Origin: Aliidiomarina indica
Lineage (GTDB): Bacteria; Pseudomonadota; Gammaproteobacteria; Enterobacterales; Alteromonadaceae
Length of the DNA stretch: 64,000 nucleotides
Direction: 5' to 3'
Assembly: GCF_015354615.1 (NCBI RefSeq)
Contig: NZ_JACAVQ010000008.1
Coordinates: 1-64,000 of the forward strand
This document shows, in pieces, positions 10,133 through 20,265 of this stretch. A program made the translations under genes and the position numbers. Each line of letters begins with the position of its first letter. The stretch's first letter is position 1. The notes under the pieces were generated by a model. The model was not told the DNA's origin, did not search any database, and was given only the letters and a program-made list of their open reading frames with translations.

Positions 10133-10161
10133 ATTATACGTTGACTAGACGATGAATACAA
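10133..10161 (-). promoter_or_regulatory. Sigma-70 promoter for rpsO
   Basis: Minus strand TTGTAT (10156-10161), a 17-bp spacer, then a perfect TATAAT (10133-10138). It lies between the truB stop and rpsO. Confidence 0.75.
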
Positions 10162-10163
10162 GA

Positions 10164-11093
10164 TTAAGCCAAGCTCAAAACACGCTTAGGCCAGTACAAT
10201 CCGTCATCGCGTAAGCAAGCCACACCAAGAAATCGCTGCGCATCCCAGACACGCACTATTGCGTCGGTCGCTGGTGCCGGGGCTGTCACTGGTTGTCCGT
10301 GCAAAAAGCCATGGCCTTCAGCCGCTGAAACGGTAATCTTCGGCAATCGCGATACCGGTGAATCGGTGGGCAGTAGTAGCGCATCTAATGATTGATAGTC
10401 AAAGTTATCGGGGGCATCTCGCTCTGCCACCAAGGCATCCAGTTCTTCTAAACTATACATATCTTCGTATGCATAATCTGCCACACCGGTACGGCGCAGT
10501 TCTTTAACGTACGCACCAGAGCCCAATGCTTGTCCCATATCATCCACTAATGAACGAATATAGGTACCTTTGCTGCAGGTGACATCCAAGGTGATATACG
10601 GCAAATCGTAAGACACAATATGCATCTGATAGATATGTATTGAACGCGCTTCGCGCGGCACTTCAATGCCTTTGCGCGCATAATCGTAAAGGGGCCTACC
10701 TTGATACTTCAGGGCCGAAAACATCGACGGCACTTGCTGAATATTGCCGGTAAATTGGGCTTGGACACGTTCGAAATCTTCACGAGAAAAAGTAACGGGC
10801 GCGGTCGCCACAACCTCACCATCGGCGTCACTGGTATTGGTACGTATACCGAACTCCGCAACCACGCGATAAGATTTATCTGCATCCAGCAAGAACTGTG
10901 CAAACTTCGTAGCCTCACCTAAACAAATGGGCAGCATACCTGTGGCCAAAGGATCAAGCGCGCCGGTGTGCCCTGCTTTTTGTGCATAATAAATGCGTTT
11001 TACTTGCTGTAAGATTCGGTTTGATGATGCCCCGGTCGGTTTATCGACTAAAACAACACCGTTAATGACTCGACCCCGAGTTTTTCGTGCCAC
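10164..11093 (-). CDS. truB: tRNA pseudouridine-55 synthase TruB
   Basis: TruB converts U55 in the T loop of tRNAs to pseudouridine. The 309-residue protein shows the catalytic region GHTGALDPLATGMLPICLG (Asp about residue 47), the central motif with RSL and a C-terminal PUA-like end. The start is GTG with GAGG upstream. It follows rbfA after 59 bp, but that gap contains an intrinsic terminator, so full read-through may be limited. Confidence 0.96.
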   Translation of the reverse strand: MARKTRGRVINGVVLVDKPTGASSNRILQQVKRIYYAQKAGHTGALDPLATGMLPICLGEATKFAQFLLDADKSYRVVAEFGIRTNTSDADGEVVATAPVTFSREDFERVQAQFTGNIQQVPSMFSALKYQGRPLYDYARKGIEVPREARSIHIYQMHIVSYDLPYITLDVTCSKGTYIRSLVDDMGQALGSGAYVKELRRTGVADYAYEDMYSLEELDALVAERDAPDNFDYQSLDALLLPTDSPVSRLPKITVSAAEGHGFLHGQPVTAPAPATDAIVRVWDAQRFLGVACLRDDGLYWPKRVLSLA

Positions 11094-11121
11094 CCTTACA
11101 TCCTCATGCGAAATATAGAAA

Positions 11122-11145
11122 AACGCCGGATGGGTATCCGGCGTT
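11122..11145 (-). terminator. Intrinsic terminator between rbfA and truB
   Basis: Minus-strand perfect 10-bp stem AACGCCGGAT/ATCCGGCGTT with a four-base loop, followed by TTTC. Its position inside a classical operon suggests partial termination that sets the truB level. Confidence 0.75.
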
Positions 11146-11152
11146 GTTTGGG

Positions 11153-11527
11153 TTAGTCTTTATTTTTTGCGTCGTCTCGTTCGCGCGCTTCACGTACAAG
11201 TTTTGCCATCCGAATCCCCTCATTTAGGGACTCGTCATGAACAAAGCGCAAATCAGGGGTAATTCGAGATTTAATGCGTTTCCCCAACAGGGAGCGAATA
11301 AAACCTGAGGCTTCATTCAGCACTTTCAACGCAATTTTTACTTGTTCTTCATCGTCTTGCAAGAAGGTTACAAATACTTTTGCGTAAGCCAGATCTCGAG
11401 ATACTTCAACATCGGACACCGTTGGCATCACGACCCGCGGATCTTTAATTTCCCGCTGTAAGATCATCGCGATCTCACGTTGCATCTGCTGCGAAAAACG
11501 ATCGGTACGACTAAATTCTTTCTTCAT
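11153..11527 (-). CDS. rbfA: 30S ribosome-binding factor A
   Basis: RbfA binds immature 30S subunits near the 5' helix of 16S rRNA and is needed for late maturation and cold adaptation. The 124-residue KH-like protein shows [15 protein letters not shown] at the start and [14 protein letters not shown] near the end, both typical of the family. It sits between infB and truB, the standard order. Confidence 0.96.
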   Translation of the reverse strand: MKKEFSRTDRFSQQMQREIAMILQREIKDPRVVMPTVSDVEVSRDLAYAKVFVTFLQDDEEQVKIALKVLNEASGFIRSLLGKRIKSRITPDLRFVHDESLNEGIRMAKLVREARERDDAKNKD

Positions 11528-11598
11528 ATAACACTCCTTTTTCGCATCGGGAATAAACCAAAGTGGGTCGCCACTAATGGCAGCGACCCGTGTTTGGA

Positions 11599-14268
11599 TT
11601 AAAGCGTACGTTCAACCTGGACGGTTTCGAAAACCTCAATGTGGTCGCCAACGCGAACATCATTGTAGTTTTTCACACCAATACCACACTCCATGCCGTT
11701 GCGAACTTCCTGCACGTCATCTTTAAAGCGACGTAACGACTCAAGTTCACCTTCGTAGATAACCACGTTATCACGTAAGACACGGATTGGCGCTGAACGT
11801 TTGACGATACCTTCCGTCACCATACAACCTGCGATAGCGCCGATTTTCGGTGATTTAAAGACATCCCGCACTTCGGCTAGGCCGATAATTTGTTGCTTGA
11901 ACTCTGGCGCTAACATACCGGTCATCGCTTGTTTGATTTCATCAATCAAATCGTAGATAACGCTGTAGTAACGCAGTTCAATACTCTCGTTCTCGGTAAT
12001 GCGACGTGCTGTTGCATCTGCACGTACGTTAAAGCCGATAACAATCGCGTTCGACGCGCCGGCTAAGCTAATGTCGGTTTCAGTAATTCCACCTACACCA
12101 GAACCGATGATGTTCACTTTTACTTCGGAGGTCGATAGTTTCGTCAACGACTCAATAATCGCCTCAAGTGAACCTTGAACATCGGCCTTCACAACCAAGT
12201 TAAGTTCAGAAACAACACCTTCTTCCATGCTCGTAAACATGTTTTCAAGTTTCGCTTTCTGTTGGCGTGCAAGCTTCACTTCGCGGTATTTACCTTGACG
12301 ATAGTTCGACACTTCGCGTGCTTTACGCTCGTCTTTTACCACGGTTACTTCGTCGCCTGCTTGCGGCACACCCGAAAGACCTAAGATCTCGACAGGAATT
12401 GAAGGGCCTGCGCTCTCCACTTCTTTGCCTAATTCGTTGCGCATAGCGCGAACACGACCATATTCCAAACCACAGAGCACGATATCGCCACGGTTTAAGG
12501 TACCGCTTTGTACCAAGATGGTAGCAATAGGACCGCGACCTTTATCAAGGCGTGATTCGATAACTAGACCATGTGCCATACCATCGTGAGCAGCCTTCAG
12601 GTCAAGCAGCTCAGACTGCAGAAGAATCGCTTCGAGCAGGCCATCAATGTTCTCACCGGATTTCGCCGATACGTGAACAAACTGAACATCGCCGCCCCAC
12701 TCTTCTGAGAGGACGTCGTGCTGTGACAGCTCAGACTTGACTCGGTCTGGATCCGCTTCTGGCTTATCAATCTTATTCACTGCAACCACAAGTGGCACAC
12801 CCGCTGCTTTCGCATGCTGGATAGCTTCCACGGTTTGTGGCATAACGCCATCGTCCGCTGCGACCACAAGAATAACCACGTCGGTAGCACTGGCACCACG
12901 TGCCCGCATTGAAGTAAACGCTGCGTGACCCGGGGTATCAAGGAATGTGATCATGCCATGACCGGTATCAACGTGGTACGCACCAATGTGCTGGGTAATA
13001 CCACCGGCTTCACCGGCGGCAACCTTCGCTTTTCGAATGTAATCGAGTAACGATGTTTTACCGTGGTCGACGTGACCCATAACGGTGACGACAGGGGCAC
13101 GCGGCGTTAACTCACCGGTATCACCACGGTCGAGTAGTACCGCTTGCTCGAGTTCGTTATCGCTCACCAACACAAACTTATGACCCATTTCTTCAACGAC
13201 AAGCGATGCCGTTTCTTGGTCAAGAACTTGGTTGATGGTAACCATCTCGCCCATCTTCATCATCGTTTTGATAACTTCAGAGGCTTTCACCGCCATACGG
13301 TTGGCTAAGTCGGCCACTGTAATGGTTTCTGGAATACGCACTTCACGCTCTACTGGCGACGCTGGCTTGTTAAAGCCATGCTGCATCGAGCTTGGGCTGC
13401 GCTTACTTCCTTTACGGCGGCGCTCACGACGAGGAGAGTCATCCTTTTCATCGTCTTTGCCACGGCGTTTGGTTTTCTTCGCAGTACGGCGGCCACGACG
13501 CTCTTCTTCGCTGTCTTGTTGTTCTTCAGCAAATTTCGCGGTAACCGATGTAGTGAAGTGAACGTCTTCTTCTTCCATTTTCTTGCGTCGGGCTTCTTCT
13601 TCTTCCCAACGCGCTTGATTCTCTTCCGCTAAGCGACGTGCTTCTTCTGCTTGACGCTTGGCTTCTTCTTCCGCTTTCTTAGCCGCTTCAGCTTCCTGCG
13701 CTTTACGCAATTTATCAGCTTCCGCTTTCGCAGCTTCTGCTTTCGCTTTTTCTTCTGGCGTTTTCTCAGGTTGTGATTTCGCCGCCTTCGCTTCCGCAGC
13801 TTTACGCTTTTCTTCCGCGATTTTGCGTTCTTCTTCACGACGTTTCGCTTCAGCTTCTGCTTTCGCTTTTGCCTCTGCACGCGCTTTCTCTTCTGCAGCT
13901 AAGCGCTCTTGCTCTGCTGCTTCTGCCGCTAGCCGCTCTTCTTCTTGCTTCCGCGCTTCCTCTTCTGGAGAGCGCTTCACATAAGTGCGTTTCTTCCGTA
14001 CTTCAACCTGAACAGCTTTTGCCTTACCCGGCCCCGCATTAATACTCAAGGTACTGCGTGTTTTCCGCTTTAAGGTCATGCGGCTCGGAGCTGCGCTACC
14101 GTCGCCACCATGAGCTTTATTCAGATGCGCTAATAGCGCCGCTTTTTCGTCTTCTGACACAGTTTCACCGGCCGACTTAGAAATACCGGCATCACTTAAC
14201 TGTTGCAGCAAGCGATCAACGGAGGTTCCGATATCACTGGCAAGTTTTTCGATTTTGACTTCTGCCAT
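11599..14268 (-). CDS. infB: Translation initiation factor IF-2
   Basis: IF-2 is the GTPase that places initiator tRNA on the 30S subunit. The 889 residues contain an N-terminal IF2_N domain (1-50), a long Ala/Glu/Lys/Arg-rich coiled linker (about 100-240), a second IF2 N-domain (about 310-360), the G domain ([14 protein letters not shown] near residue 397, then DTPGHAAF and NKID), and C-terminal domains that bind fMet-tRNA. The low-complexity linker creates long false reading frames on the other strand. It follows nusA by 23 bp. Confidence 0.97.
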   Translation of the reverse strand: MAEVKIEKLASDIGTSVDRLLQQLSDAGISKSAGETVSEDEKAALLAHLNKAHGGDGSAAPSRMTLKRKTRSTLSINAGPGKAKAVQVEVRKKRTYVKRSPEEEARKQEEERLAAEAAEQERLAAEEKARAEAKAKAEAEAKRREEERKIAEEKRKAAEAKAAKSQPEKTPEEKAKAEAAKAEADKLRKAQEAEAAKKAEEEAKRQAEEARRLAEENQARWEEEEARRKKMEEEDVHFTTSVTAKFAEEQQDSEEERRGRRTAKKTKRRGKDDEKDDSPRRERRRKGSKRSPSSMQHGFNKPASPVEREVRIPETITVADLANRMAVKASEVIKTMMKMGEMVTINQVLDQETASLVVEEMGHKFVLVSDNELEQAVLLDRGDTGELTPRAPVVTVMGHVDHGKTSLLDYIRKAKVAAGEAGGITQHIGAYHVDTGHGMITFLDTPGHAAFTSMRARGASATDVVILVVAADDGVMPQTVEAIQHAKAAGVPLVVAVNKIDKPEADPDRVKSELSQHDVLSEEWGGDVQFVHVSAKSGENIDGLLEAILLQSELLDLKAAHDGMAHGLVIESRLDKGRGPIATILVQSGTLNRGDIVLCGLEYGRVRAMRNELGKEVESAGPSIPVEILGLSGVPQAGDEVTVVKDERKAREVSNYRQGKYREVKLARQQKAKLENMFTSMEEGVVSELNLVVKADVQGSLEAIIESLTKLSTSEVKVNIIGSGVGGITETDISLAGASNAIVIGFNVRADATARRITENESIELRYYSVIYDLIDEIKQAMTGMLAPEFKQQIIGLAEVRDVFKSPKIGAIAGCMVTEGIVKRSAPIRVLRDNVVIYEGELESLRRFKDDVQEVRNGMECGIGVKNYNDVRVGDHIEVFETVQVERTL

Positions 14269-14291
14269 CTAATTCATACCTCACTTTCAAA

Positions 14292-15791
14292 TTATGCTTC
14301 GTCACTAAACCAGCAGATATTACGGGCTTTCATAATCAATTCGCCCGCCTGTTCTGGAGTGAGTGACTCAATTCCTTCCAAATCATCAGTGCCTTGCTCA
14401 GCAAGGTCTTCCAGGGTTTTCACACCCATCGCGGCGAGTTCATACGCCAAGTGACGATCCATTCCCTCAAGATCGAGCAGTGTCGAATCGGGTTCTGCTC
14501 CTTCTAAGGATTCTTCTGTTTTCAGGGCTTTGGTCGTCAGGTAATCTCGCGCACGAGTACGCAATTCTTCAACGATATCTTCGTCCATTCCCTCAATCGA
14601 CAACAGTTCCGCAACTGGAACATAGGCAATCTCTTCTAATGAAGAGAAGCCTTCATCAATCAATACCGTTGCAAAATCTTCGTCGATCTCAAGGCCTTCA
14701 GTGAAGAGGCCAAGCAAACGCTCAGATTCCGCTTCATTGCGGGCATTGAAATCGTCGACGGTCATGACATTCAATTCCCAGCCAGTTAATTGGCTTGCTA
14801 ATCGAACGTTTTGACCATTACGGCCGATAGCTTGCGCTAAATTGCCTTCTTCAACGGCGATATCCATAGTGTGGGTTTCTTCGTCCATCACGATAGATAC
14901 GACTTCTGCAGGTGACATGGCGTTAATCACGAACTGTGCAGGATTATCGTCCCACAGCACGATATCCACACGCTCACCACCAAGCTCACCAGAAACGGCT
15001 TGTACACGTGCACCACGCATACCTACACATGCACCCACTGGGTCAATGCGACGGTCATTACTCTTCACAGCAATTTTAGCCCGTGAACCTGGATCCCGTG
15101 CGGCACCTTTAACTTCGATCATCTCTTCACCGATTTCCGGTACTTCAATGCGGAACAACTCCACAAGGAAATCTGGGTGAGTACGACTTACGAATAACTG
15201 GGCGCCACGCGCTTCAGGGCGCACTGCAAATAACAAGCCACGAATACGGTCGCCTGGACGTACGCTTTCACGAGGCAGCATTTCGTCACGGAAAATAACC
15301 GCTTCCGCGTTATTTCCTAAATCCAAAATGATGTTGTCACGGGTCGCTTTTTTCACGATACCGCTAATCAAGGTGCCTACCTGATCTTCGTACTGCTCAA
15401 CCACTTGCGCACGCTCAGCTTCACGTACTTTCTGTACGATTACTTGCTTCGCTGTTTGCGTGGTGATGCGATCAAACTTAATCGATTCAATTTGATCTTC
15501 AACGTAATCACCTACTTGAATCTCTGGCTCATCGATTTGAGCTGCAGACAACGAAATTTCCGCATACGGATTTTCCAATGCCCCATCTGGATCTTCAACC
15601 ACGCGCCAACGGCGGTAGGTATCAAAGTTGCCGGTGTTGCGATCTATCGCAACGCGCACATCGATGTCCCCGTCGTATTTCTTCCGGGTCGCCGTTGCAA
15701 TCGCAACTTCTAAGGCTTCAAAAATCTTTTCACGAGGTACCGCTTTTTCGTTCGATACCGCTTCTGCAACCAGCAAAATCTCTTTACTCAT
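14292..15791 (-). CDS. nusA: Transcription termination/antitermination factor NusA
   Basis: NusA binds RNA polymerase and modulates pausing, termination and antitermination. The 499 residues show the N-terminal polymerase-binding domain, an S1 domain (about 135-200), two KH domains (about 230-345, with [13 protein letters not shown] and [12 protein letters not shown]) and two C-terminal acidic repeats (about 365-495) as in Gammaproteobacteria. Termination-like hairpins upstream of rimP are the kind of element through which NusA controls its own operon in E. coli. Confidence 0.97.
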   Translation of the reverse strand: MSKEILLVAEAVSNEKAVPREKIFEALEVAIATATRKKYDGDIDVRVAIDRNTGNFDTYRRWRVVEDPDGALENPYAEISLSAAQIDEPEIQVGDYVEDQIESIKFDRITTQTAKQVIVQKVREAERAQVVEQYEDQVGTLISGIVKKATRDNIILDLGNNAEAVIFRDEMLPRESVRPGDRIRGLLFAVRPEARGAQLFVSRTHPDFLVELFRIEVPEIGEEMIEVKGAARDPGSRAKIAVKSNDRRIDPVGACVGMRGARVQAVSGELGGERVDIVLWDDNPAQFVINAMSPAEVVSIVMDEETHTMDIAVEEGNLAQAIGRNGQNVRLASQLTGWELNVMTVDDFNARNEAESERLLGLFTEGLEIDEDFATVLIDEGFSSLEEIAYVPVAELLSIEGMDEDIVEELRTRARDYLTTKALKTEESLEGAEPDSTLLDLEGMDRHLAYELAAMGVKTLEDLAEQGTDDLEGIESLTPEQAGELIMKARNICWFSDEA

Positions 15792-15814
15792 TTCTGCCTC
15801 GTCAACGCTTATTC

Positions 15815-16270
15815 TTAATCAAACTTCGGTACCAGGTTCGCCTTTTTCACTGCGCTGACCGGTACATTCAATGATTCGTCACCTAGGGTAAATGTAATCT
15901 TGTCGCCTTCTACAGCGGAGATTACGGCTTTAAAGTTTCGTTTGTTCTCTATCGCGGCTGTTAATTGCACAGACGCTTCTTCACCAATGAATCGCTCAAA
16001 ATGGTGAATGTTAAATAAGGGCCGGTCCATACCTGGAGAAGACACCTCAAGGTTGTACTCAGTGCTTATCGGATCTTCAACGTCCAATACCGCGCTCACT
16101 TGATGGCTTACATCAGCGCAGTCATCGACGGAAATCCCATTTTCATGATCAATATAAACGCGCAAGATCGACGTTTTCGCACGTACGAATTCAATCCCTA
16201 CGAGTTCATAACCTGCCGCAGAAACCGCAGGCTCTAGCATTTGTGTTAGTCGCTCAACCAGAGTTGCCAA
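15815..16270 (-). CDS. rimP: Ribosome maturation factor RimP
   Basis: RimP assists 30S assembly. From [25 protein letters not shown] onward the product aligns with E. coli RimP, including the middle motif [19 protein letters not shown] and [10 protein letters not shown]. The best start is a TTG at about 16268-16270 preceded by GGAGG; upstream codons encode an unrelated hydrophobic stretch and run into terminator-like hairpins. It opens the rimP-nusA-infB unit downstream of tRNA-fMet. Confidence 0.93.
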   Translation of the reverse strand: MATLVERLTQMLEPAVSAAGYELVGIEFVRAKTSILRVYIDHENGISVDDCADVSHQVSAVLDVEDPISTEYNLEVSSPGMDRPLFNIHHFERFIGEEASVQLTAAIENKRNFKAVISAVEGDKITFTLGDESLNVPVSAVKKANLVPKFD

Positions 16271-16286
16271 CGTAACCTCCAGAAAC

Positions 16287-16307
16287 AAAAAAAGGGCATA
16301 AAGCCCA
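16287..16307 (-). terminator. Weak terminator-like hairpin at the rimP ribosome binding site
   Basis: Minus strand GGGC-TTTAT-GCCC followed by seven T residues, ending only a few bases before the GGAGG of rimP. The stem is short, so it may act as an attenuator or pause site. Coordinates could be off by one. Confidence 0.4.
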
Positions 16308-16352
16308 GTTCTCAGGTACCCAAAAGAATGCCACAAAGCCTAGATAGCAAAA

Positions 16353-16374
16353 AGCCCCAAACACCGTCGGGGCT
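16353..16374 (-). terminator. Intrinsic terminator downstream of tRNA-fMet
   Basis: Minus strand AGCCCC/GGGGCT stem with a ten-base loop, followed by TTTTTG. It separates the tRNA from rimP. Confidence 0.7.
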
Positions 16375-16456
16375 AATATACAATCGAGCCTTTCGACCTG
16401 AGCTTACCGAACTTGGAACGTTTCCTGTGAAACGCTACGTCTCGTTAAACTCGAAC

Positions 16457-16533
<77 letters not shown>

Positions 16534-16546
16534 TCCGATGCTGAGT

Positions 16547-16574
16547 ATTATACTCGCTTCCCTTTTGTTTTCAA
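16547..16574 (-). promoter_or_regulatory. Sigma-70 promoter for tRNA-fMet and rimP operon
   Basis: Minus strand TTGAAA (16569-16574), a 16-bp spacer and a perfect TATAAT (16547-16552), about 14 bases upstream of the mature tRNA 5' end. Confidence 0.8.
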
Positions 16575-16606
16575 CCGAAAGCGCCTGTTTATTAGGGATT
16601 TCGCTG

Positions 16607-16634
16607 AAAAAAACCGTTGGTTCAACAAATGGTT
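16607..16634 (-). terminator. Possible terminator downstream of tRNA-Leu
   Basis: Minus strand AACC..GTTG-AAC-CAAC..GGTT with an asymmetric bulge, followed by a run of T residues. The bulge weakens it. Confidence 0.45.
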
Positions 16635-16659
16635 AAATACGCGGATATAAACTCAAAAT

Positions 16660-16746
16660 TGGTGCCGAAGACGAGACTTGAACTCGTACGCTCAGAAGAG
16701 CACCACCCCCTCAAGATGGCGTGTCTACCAATTCCACCACTTCGGC
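16660..16746 (-). tRNA. tRNA-Leu (anticodon GAG)
   Basis: The 87-base minus-strand sequence starts GCCGAAGTGGTGGAATTGG, has an anticodon loop reading TTGAGGG (GAG), a long variable arm typical of class II tRNA, TTCAAGTC in the T loop and an encoded CCA. It follows secG, the same order as leuU in E. coli. Confidence 0.96.
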
Positions 16747-16771
16747 AAATTTTGTACGTTTTGGCGCCGGA

Positions 16772-17086
16772 TTAATTTCCTGGCGGCAAATCGTTATTTC
16801 GTGGCTGTTCAGATGCTGGCACTGATAAATCAGTGAAGTCATCAGCAGGTGCACGATCCGATGCCACCATGTTGCCCAGCATTAAGCTCAACAAAAAGAA
16901 TGTCACCGCGATAATCGCTGTCATGCGGGTAAGGAAGTTTCCTGAACCGCCTGCACCAAATACCGTATTAGACGCACCTGCACCGAAGGAAGCACCCATT
17001 TCAGCGCCTTTACCCTTCTGTACCATGATGAGCGCAATCAGTGCGATTGCGACGAGAAGATACAAAACCAATAAAACTTCATACAT
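16772..17086 (-). CDS. secG: Protein translocase subunit SecG
   Basis: SecG is the small SecYEG subunit that aids preprotein translocation. The 104 residues show two membrane helices (about 3-22 and 52-72) joined by the conserved loop KGKGAEMGASFGAGASNTVFG, with a disordered polar tail. It starts three bases after the tpiA stop, so the two are co-transcribed. Confidence 0.95.
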   Translation of the reverse strand: MYEVLLVLYLLVAIALIALIMVQKGKGAEMGASFGAGASNTVFGAGGSGNFLTRMTAIIAVTFFLLSLMLGNMVASDRAPADDFTDLSVPASEQPRNNDLPPGN

Positions 17087-17089
17087 AAA

Positions 17090-17836
17090 CTAGGTATCCT
17101 TTGCTGCCTTGCAAATGGCATCAAACTGTTCCGGATTCAAACTTGCACCGCCAACAAGGCCGCCATCGATATCCGGTTGGTTAAACAATGTGCTTGCGTT
17201 ATCCGCCTTCACACTGCCACCGTAAAGAATTTGTAGTGTGTCTGCTTGCTCTGGTGCCTTACTGCGCACCCACCGGCGAATCATTGCATGAACTTCTTGC
17301 GCTTGCTCGGGTGAGGCTGTTTTGCCTGTCCCGATGGCCCACACTGGTTCGTATGCAATCACTAAGCGTGAAAAATCTGCATCCGCCAATCCAGCATCAA
17401 GCTGTCTTTCAATCACTGATTCTACCGCATCTGCTTCCCGCTCTTCCAGCGTTTCACCGACACAAAATACAGGCGTTAACTCACATTCCTGTACACGCAC
17501 TATTTTTTCTGCGAGTACATCATCGGTTTCGCCAAAAATAGCGCGACGCTCAGAGTGTCCCACAATCACGTAAGTGGCCCCACATTCGCGCATCATTTGG
17601 GCGCTAATCTCGCCGGTAAAGGCGCCGTCAGTGTGAGCTGCGCAATTTTGCGCACCAACTTTGATATGGGCCGGTGCTAAAGCAATCTCAGCGGCCTTCA
17701 AATACACTGCCGGAGGACACACAACCACAGTGGTTGTGGTTTTTTCGAGCGACCCTGCAAATTGCTGCGCCATACGTTTAACGAGCGCAAGGTCTCCGTT
17801 TAACTTCCAGTTGGCGATGACCAGTGATGTTCTCAC
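17090..17836 (-). CDS. tpiA: Triosephosphate isomerase
   Basis: This glycolytic enzyme interconverts dihydroxyacetone phosphate and glyceraldehyde 3-phosphate. The 248-residue barrel has the expected residues: Lys in ANWKLNG near the start, the catalytic His in VGHSERR, the catalytic Glu in AYEPVWAIGTGK followed by the mobile loop, and the phosphate-binding YGGSVK. Its position between glmM and secG is common in Alteromonadales and Pseudomonas but not in E. coli. Confidence 0.98.
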   Translation of the reverse strand: MRTSLVIANWKLNGDLALVKRMAQQFAGSLEKTTTTVVVCPPAVYLKAAEIALAPAHIKVGAQNCAAHTDGAFTGEISAQMMRECGATYVIVGHSERRAIFGETDDVLAEKIVRVQECELTPVFCVGETLEEREADAVESVIERQLDAGLADADFSRLVIAYEPVWAIGTGKTASPEQAQEVHAMIRRWVRSKAPEQADTLQILYGGSVKADNASTLFNQPDIDGGLVGGASLNPEQFDAICKAAKDT

Positions 17837-17987
17837 ATGACTCTCCTGTCCTTCTGTAAGCGGCGCAGATAGTACCCGACATCATCATCGGATACAAGCA
17901 CCGCCCAACAAAAATTTACCGTTCGCTCAGATGTTAATCAATTGCCATCCGCAAACGCGAACACCATCGAAAGGCGCATTAGCGCCA

Positions 17988-19319
17988 TTATTCTACCGCA
18001 CCTACTTCGTTCGCGATTTGTTTCGCAAAAGCGCGCACATCTGCTGCATCTTTGCCTTCAACCATGACGCGAATTAAAGGTTCAGTACCCGACTTGCGCA
18101 ATAATACGCGGCCATTACCCGCCAAAGCCCGCTCAACTTCGCGCACGGCCGATGTCACATTGTTTTCGTTTAACGGATCTGTACCCACTTTGTAAGACAC
18201 GTTAATCAGCACCTGTGGCAATTTGCGCATGCCTTCCACCATATCACGTGGGCTTTGGTTCTCTCTGACCATTCCGGATAAAAACTGGATGGCTGCGAGA
18301 ATACCGTCGCCGGTACTATGGTGTTTCAAATTGATCACATGGCCTGAGCTTTCACCGCCGACGTACCAACGCTTTTCACGCAAGGCTTCCATCACATAGC
18401 GGTCACCTACCTTAGCGCGTACAAATGGAACATTGAGCTTTTCTAGGGCGAGCTCCATACCCATATTGCTCATTACGGTACCAACTACCCCTCCTTCGAA
18501 GGTGCCATCTTTAATGGCCTGTCGCACCAAAGCATATACAATTTCATCACCATCAATAACAGCGCCTGAGCTATCAACAATCATCAGCCGATCGCCATCG
18601 CCATCAAGGGCAATACCGATATCCGCCGATTCTTTCTTCACCGCTTTAATCAGATTATCCAAGTCGGTGGCGCCGTAGCCGGCATTAATATTGAGACCAT
18701 CAGGCTCACAGCCAATTTCAATAACCTTAGCGCCGAGCTCTCGGAATACATTTGGTGCAATGTGATATGTGGCACCGTGGGCGCAATCCACCACGATGGT
18801 TACACCGGCCAGCGACAATTCAGAAGGAAAAACGCTCTTACAAAACTCAATATAACGACCTGCCGCATCGTGGGCACGAAAAGCGCGACCTAAGTGTTCA
18901 CTGGCCACACAATCAAGCTCCTGATCAAGGTAGGTTTCAACTTCTTGCTCGACCTTGTCGGATAACTTGTGGCCCGACTCTGAGAAAAACTTAATACCAT
19001 TATCATAATACGGATTGTGTGAGGCACTGATGACCACCCCAGCAGCAGCACGAAACGTTCGGGTTAAGTAGGCAACGGCAGGGGTCGGCATGGGGCCTAA
19101 AAATTCAACATTGACACCGGCACTCGAAAAGCCTGCTTCCAACGCTGATTCCAGCATGTAACCGGAAATACGTGTGTCCTTGCCGATAAGCACCCGCGTA
19201 TTGCCCGATGCAGCAAGGGCTTTACCTGCCGCCCAGCCCAACTTCAGCACGAAATCTGGCGTAATTGGTCTTTCGCCGACACGACCACGAATTCCATCAG
19301 TTCCAAAATATTTACCCAT
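17988..19319 (-). CDS. glmM: Phosphoglucosamine mutase
   Basis: GlmM converts glucosamine 6-phosphate to glucosamine 1-phosphate on the way to UDP-GlcNAc for peptidoglycan and LPS. The 443-residue protein has the active-site serine loop [17 protein letters not shown] (about residue 100), the metal loop DGDGDR and the C-terminal phosphate-binding [12 protein letters not shown]. It starts five bases after the folP stop. Confidence 0.97.
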   Translation of the reverse strand: MGKYFGTDGIRGRVGERPITPDFVLKLGWAAGKALAASGNTRVLIGKDTRISGYMLESALEAGFSSAGVNVEFLGPMPTPAVAYLTRTFRAAAGVVISASHNPYYDNGIKFFSESGHKLSDKVEQEVETYLDQELDCVASEHLGRAFRAHDAAGRYIEFCKSVFPSELSLAGVTIVVDCAHGATYHIAPNVFRELGAKVIEIGCEPDGLNINAGYGATDLDNLIKAVKKESADIGIALDGDGDRLMIVDSSGAVIDGDEIVYALVRQAIKDGTFEGGVVGTVMSNMGMELALEKLNVPFVRAKVGDRYVMEALREKRWYVGGESSGHVINLKHHSTGDGILAAIQFLSGMVRENQSPRDMVEGMRKLPQVLINVSYKVGTDPLNENNVTSAVREVERALAGNGRVLLRKSGTEPLIRVMVEGKDAADVRAFAKQIANEVGAVE

Positions 19320-19324
19320 ATCCC

Positions 19325-20149
19325 TTAATACTCTCCGTTTAACATGGTCGTCACAACCTGTACTGCATCCCTAGTTTCAGCAACATCATGCACTCGCAAA
19401 ATAGCAGCGCCTTTGAGCATGGCAATGGTTGCTGCCGCAATACTGGCAGGCATGCGCTCTGTAACCGCACGTCCGGTAACATGGCCAAGCATCGATTTTC
19501 GTGAGATGCCGATCAGCAAAGGTCGGTCGAGATCACGAAACGCTGGAAGCCGTTGCAGTAGCTCATAATTGTGCCGTACGGTTTTACCAAAACCAAATCC
19601 AGGGTCTAAATAAATATGCGAGCGCGCTATACCCGCTGCTTCACAAGCACGCATCCGTTCATTAAAAAAATCTTTAATATCGCCCACTAAATCATCGTAC
19701 TCAGGATGTTCCTGCATGGTACGCGGCTGACCTTGCATATGCATAAGGCAGACCCGCACCTGACGTGCTTTAAAGGCCTCTGCGGCAGCTGTCAGAGCAT
19801 CCGGTTCGCGCAAAGCCCGGACGTCGTTAATCATGTGAGCACCCGCGGCTACTGCTGCACGCATCACATTCGCTTTGCTAGTATCCACCGAAATCTTAAC
19901 CGGCAGTTCCCGCGCAATCGCTTCAATCACGGGCACGACCCGCTCAAGTTCTTCTTGTTCGGATACCGCATCGGCGCCTGGCCGGGTCGATTCCCCGCCC
20001 ACATCAAGCCAGTCCGCGCCGTTCTCTACCATCACTCTGGCACGTTCTAGCGCCCGCTCAGTATCGTTATACTGACCGCCATCGGAAAAAGAATCTGGTG
20101 TGACATTAAGAATTCCCATTACTTCAAAACGGGGCTTAAAGTCATTCAT
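19325..20149 (-). CDS. folP: Dihydropteroate synthase
   Basis: FolP joins p-aminobenzoate to dihydropterin pyrophosphate in folate synthesis and is the sulfonamide target. The 274 residues begin with the pterin-binding [14 protein letters not shown] and contain [11 protein letters not shown] and the C-terminal RVHDV motif. The gene lies between ftsH and glmM, the usual order. Confidence 0.97.
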   Translation of the reverse strand: MNDFKPRFEVMGILNVTPDSFSDGGQYNDTERALERARVMVENGADWLDVGGESTRPGADAVSEQEELERVVPVIEAIARELPVKISVDTSKANVMRAAVAAGAHMINDVRALREPDALTAAAEAFKARQVRVCLMHMQGQPRTMQEHPEYDDLVGDIKDFFNERMRACEAAGIARSHIYLDPGFGFGKTVRHNYELLQRLPAFRDLDRPLLIGISRKSMLGHVTGRAVTERMPASIAAATIAMLKGAAILRVHDVAETRDAVQVVTTMLNGEY

Positions 20150-20224
20150 GGTGTTCTATCCCTGTGACTCACAATCATAAAGGCTGAGGCGCATTATGAT
20201 CGACAATGCGGTTTAAATGAAGTC

Positions 20225-20250
20225 AAAAAAATGCCCCGCAAGACGGGGCA
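20225..20250 (-). terminator. Intrinsic terminator downstream of ftsH
   Basis: Minus strand stem TGCCCCG/CGGGGCA, loop of five, followed by seven T residues. It lies 15 bp after the ftsH stop. Confidence 0.85.
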
Positions 20251-20265
20251 CTTCAATTCTATTAC

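Noticed and set aside
13658-13984. Long plus-strand reading frames opposite the infB linker
   Set aside because: They mirror the Ala/Glu/Lys-rich low-complexity linker of IF-2 and encode Ser/Ala/Phe-rich sequence with no family resemblance.
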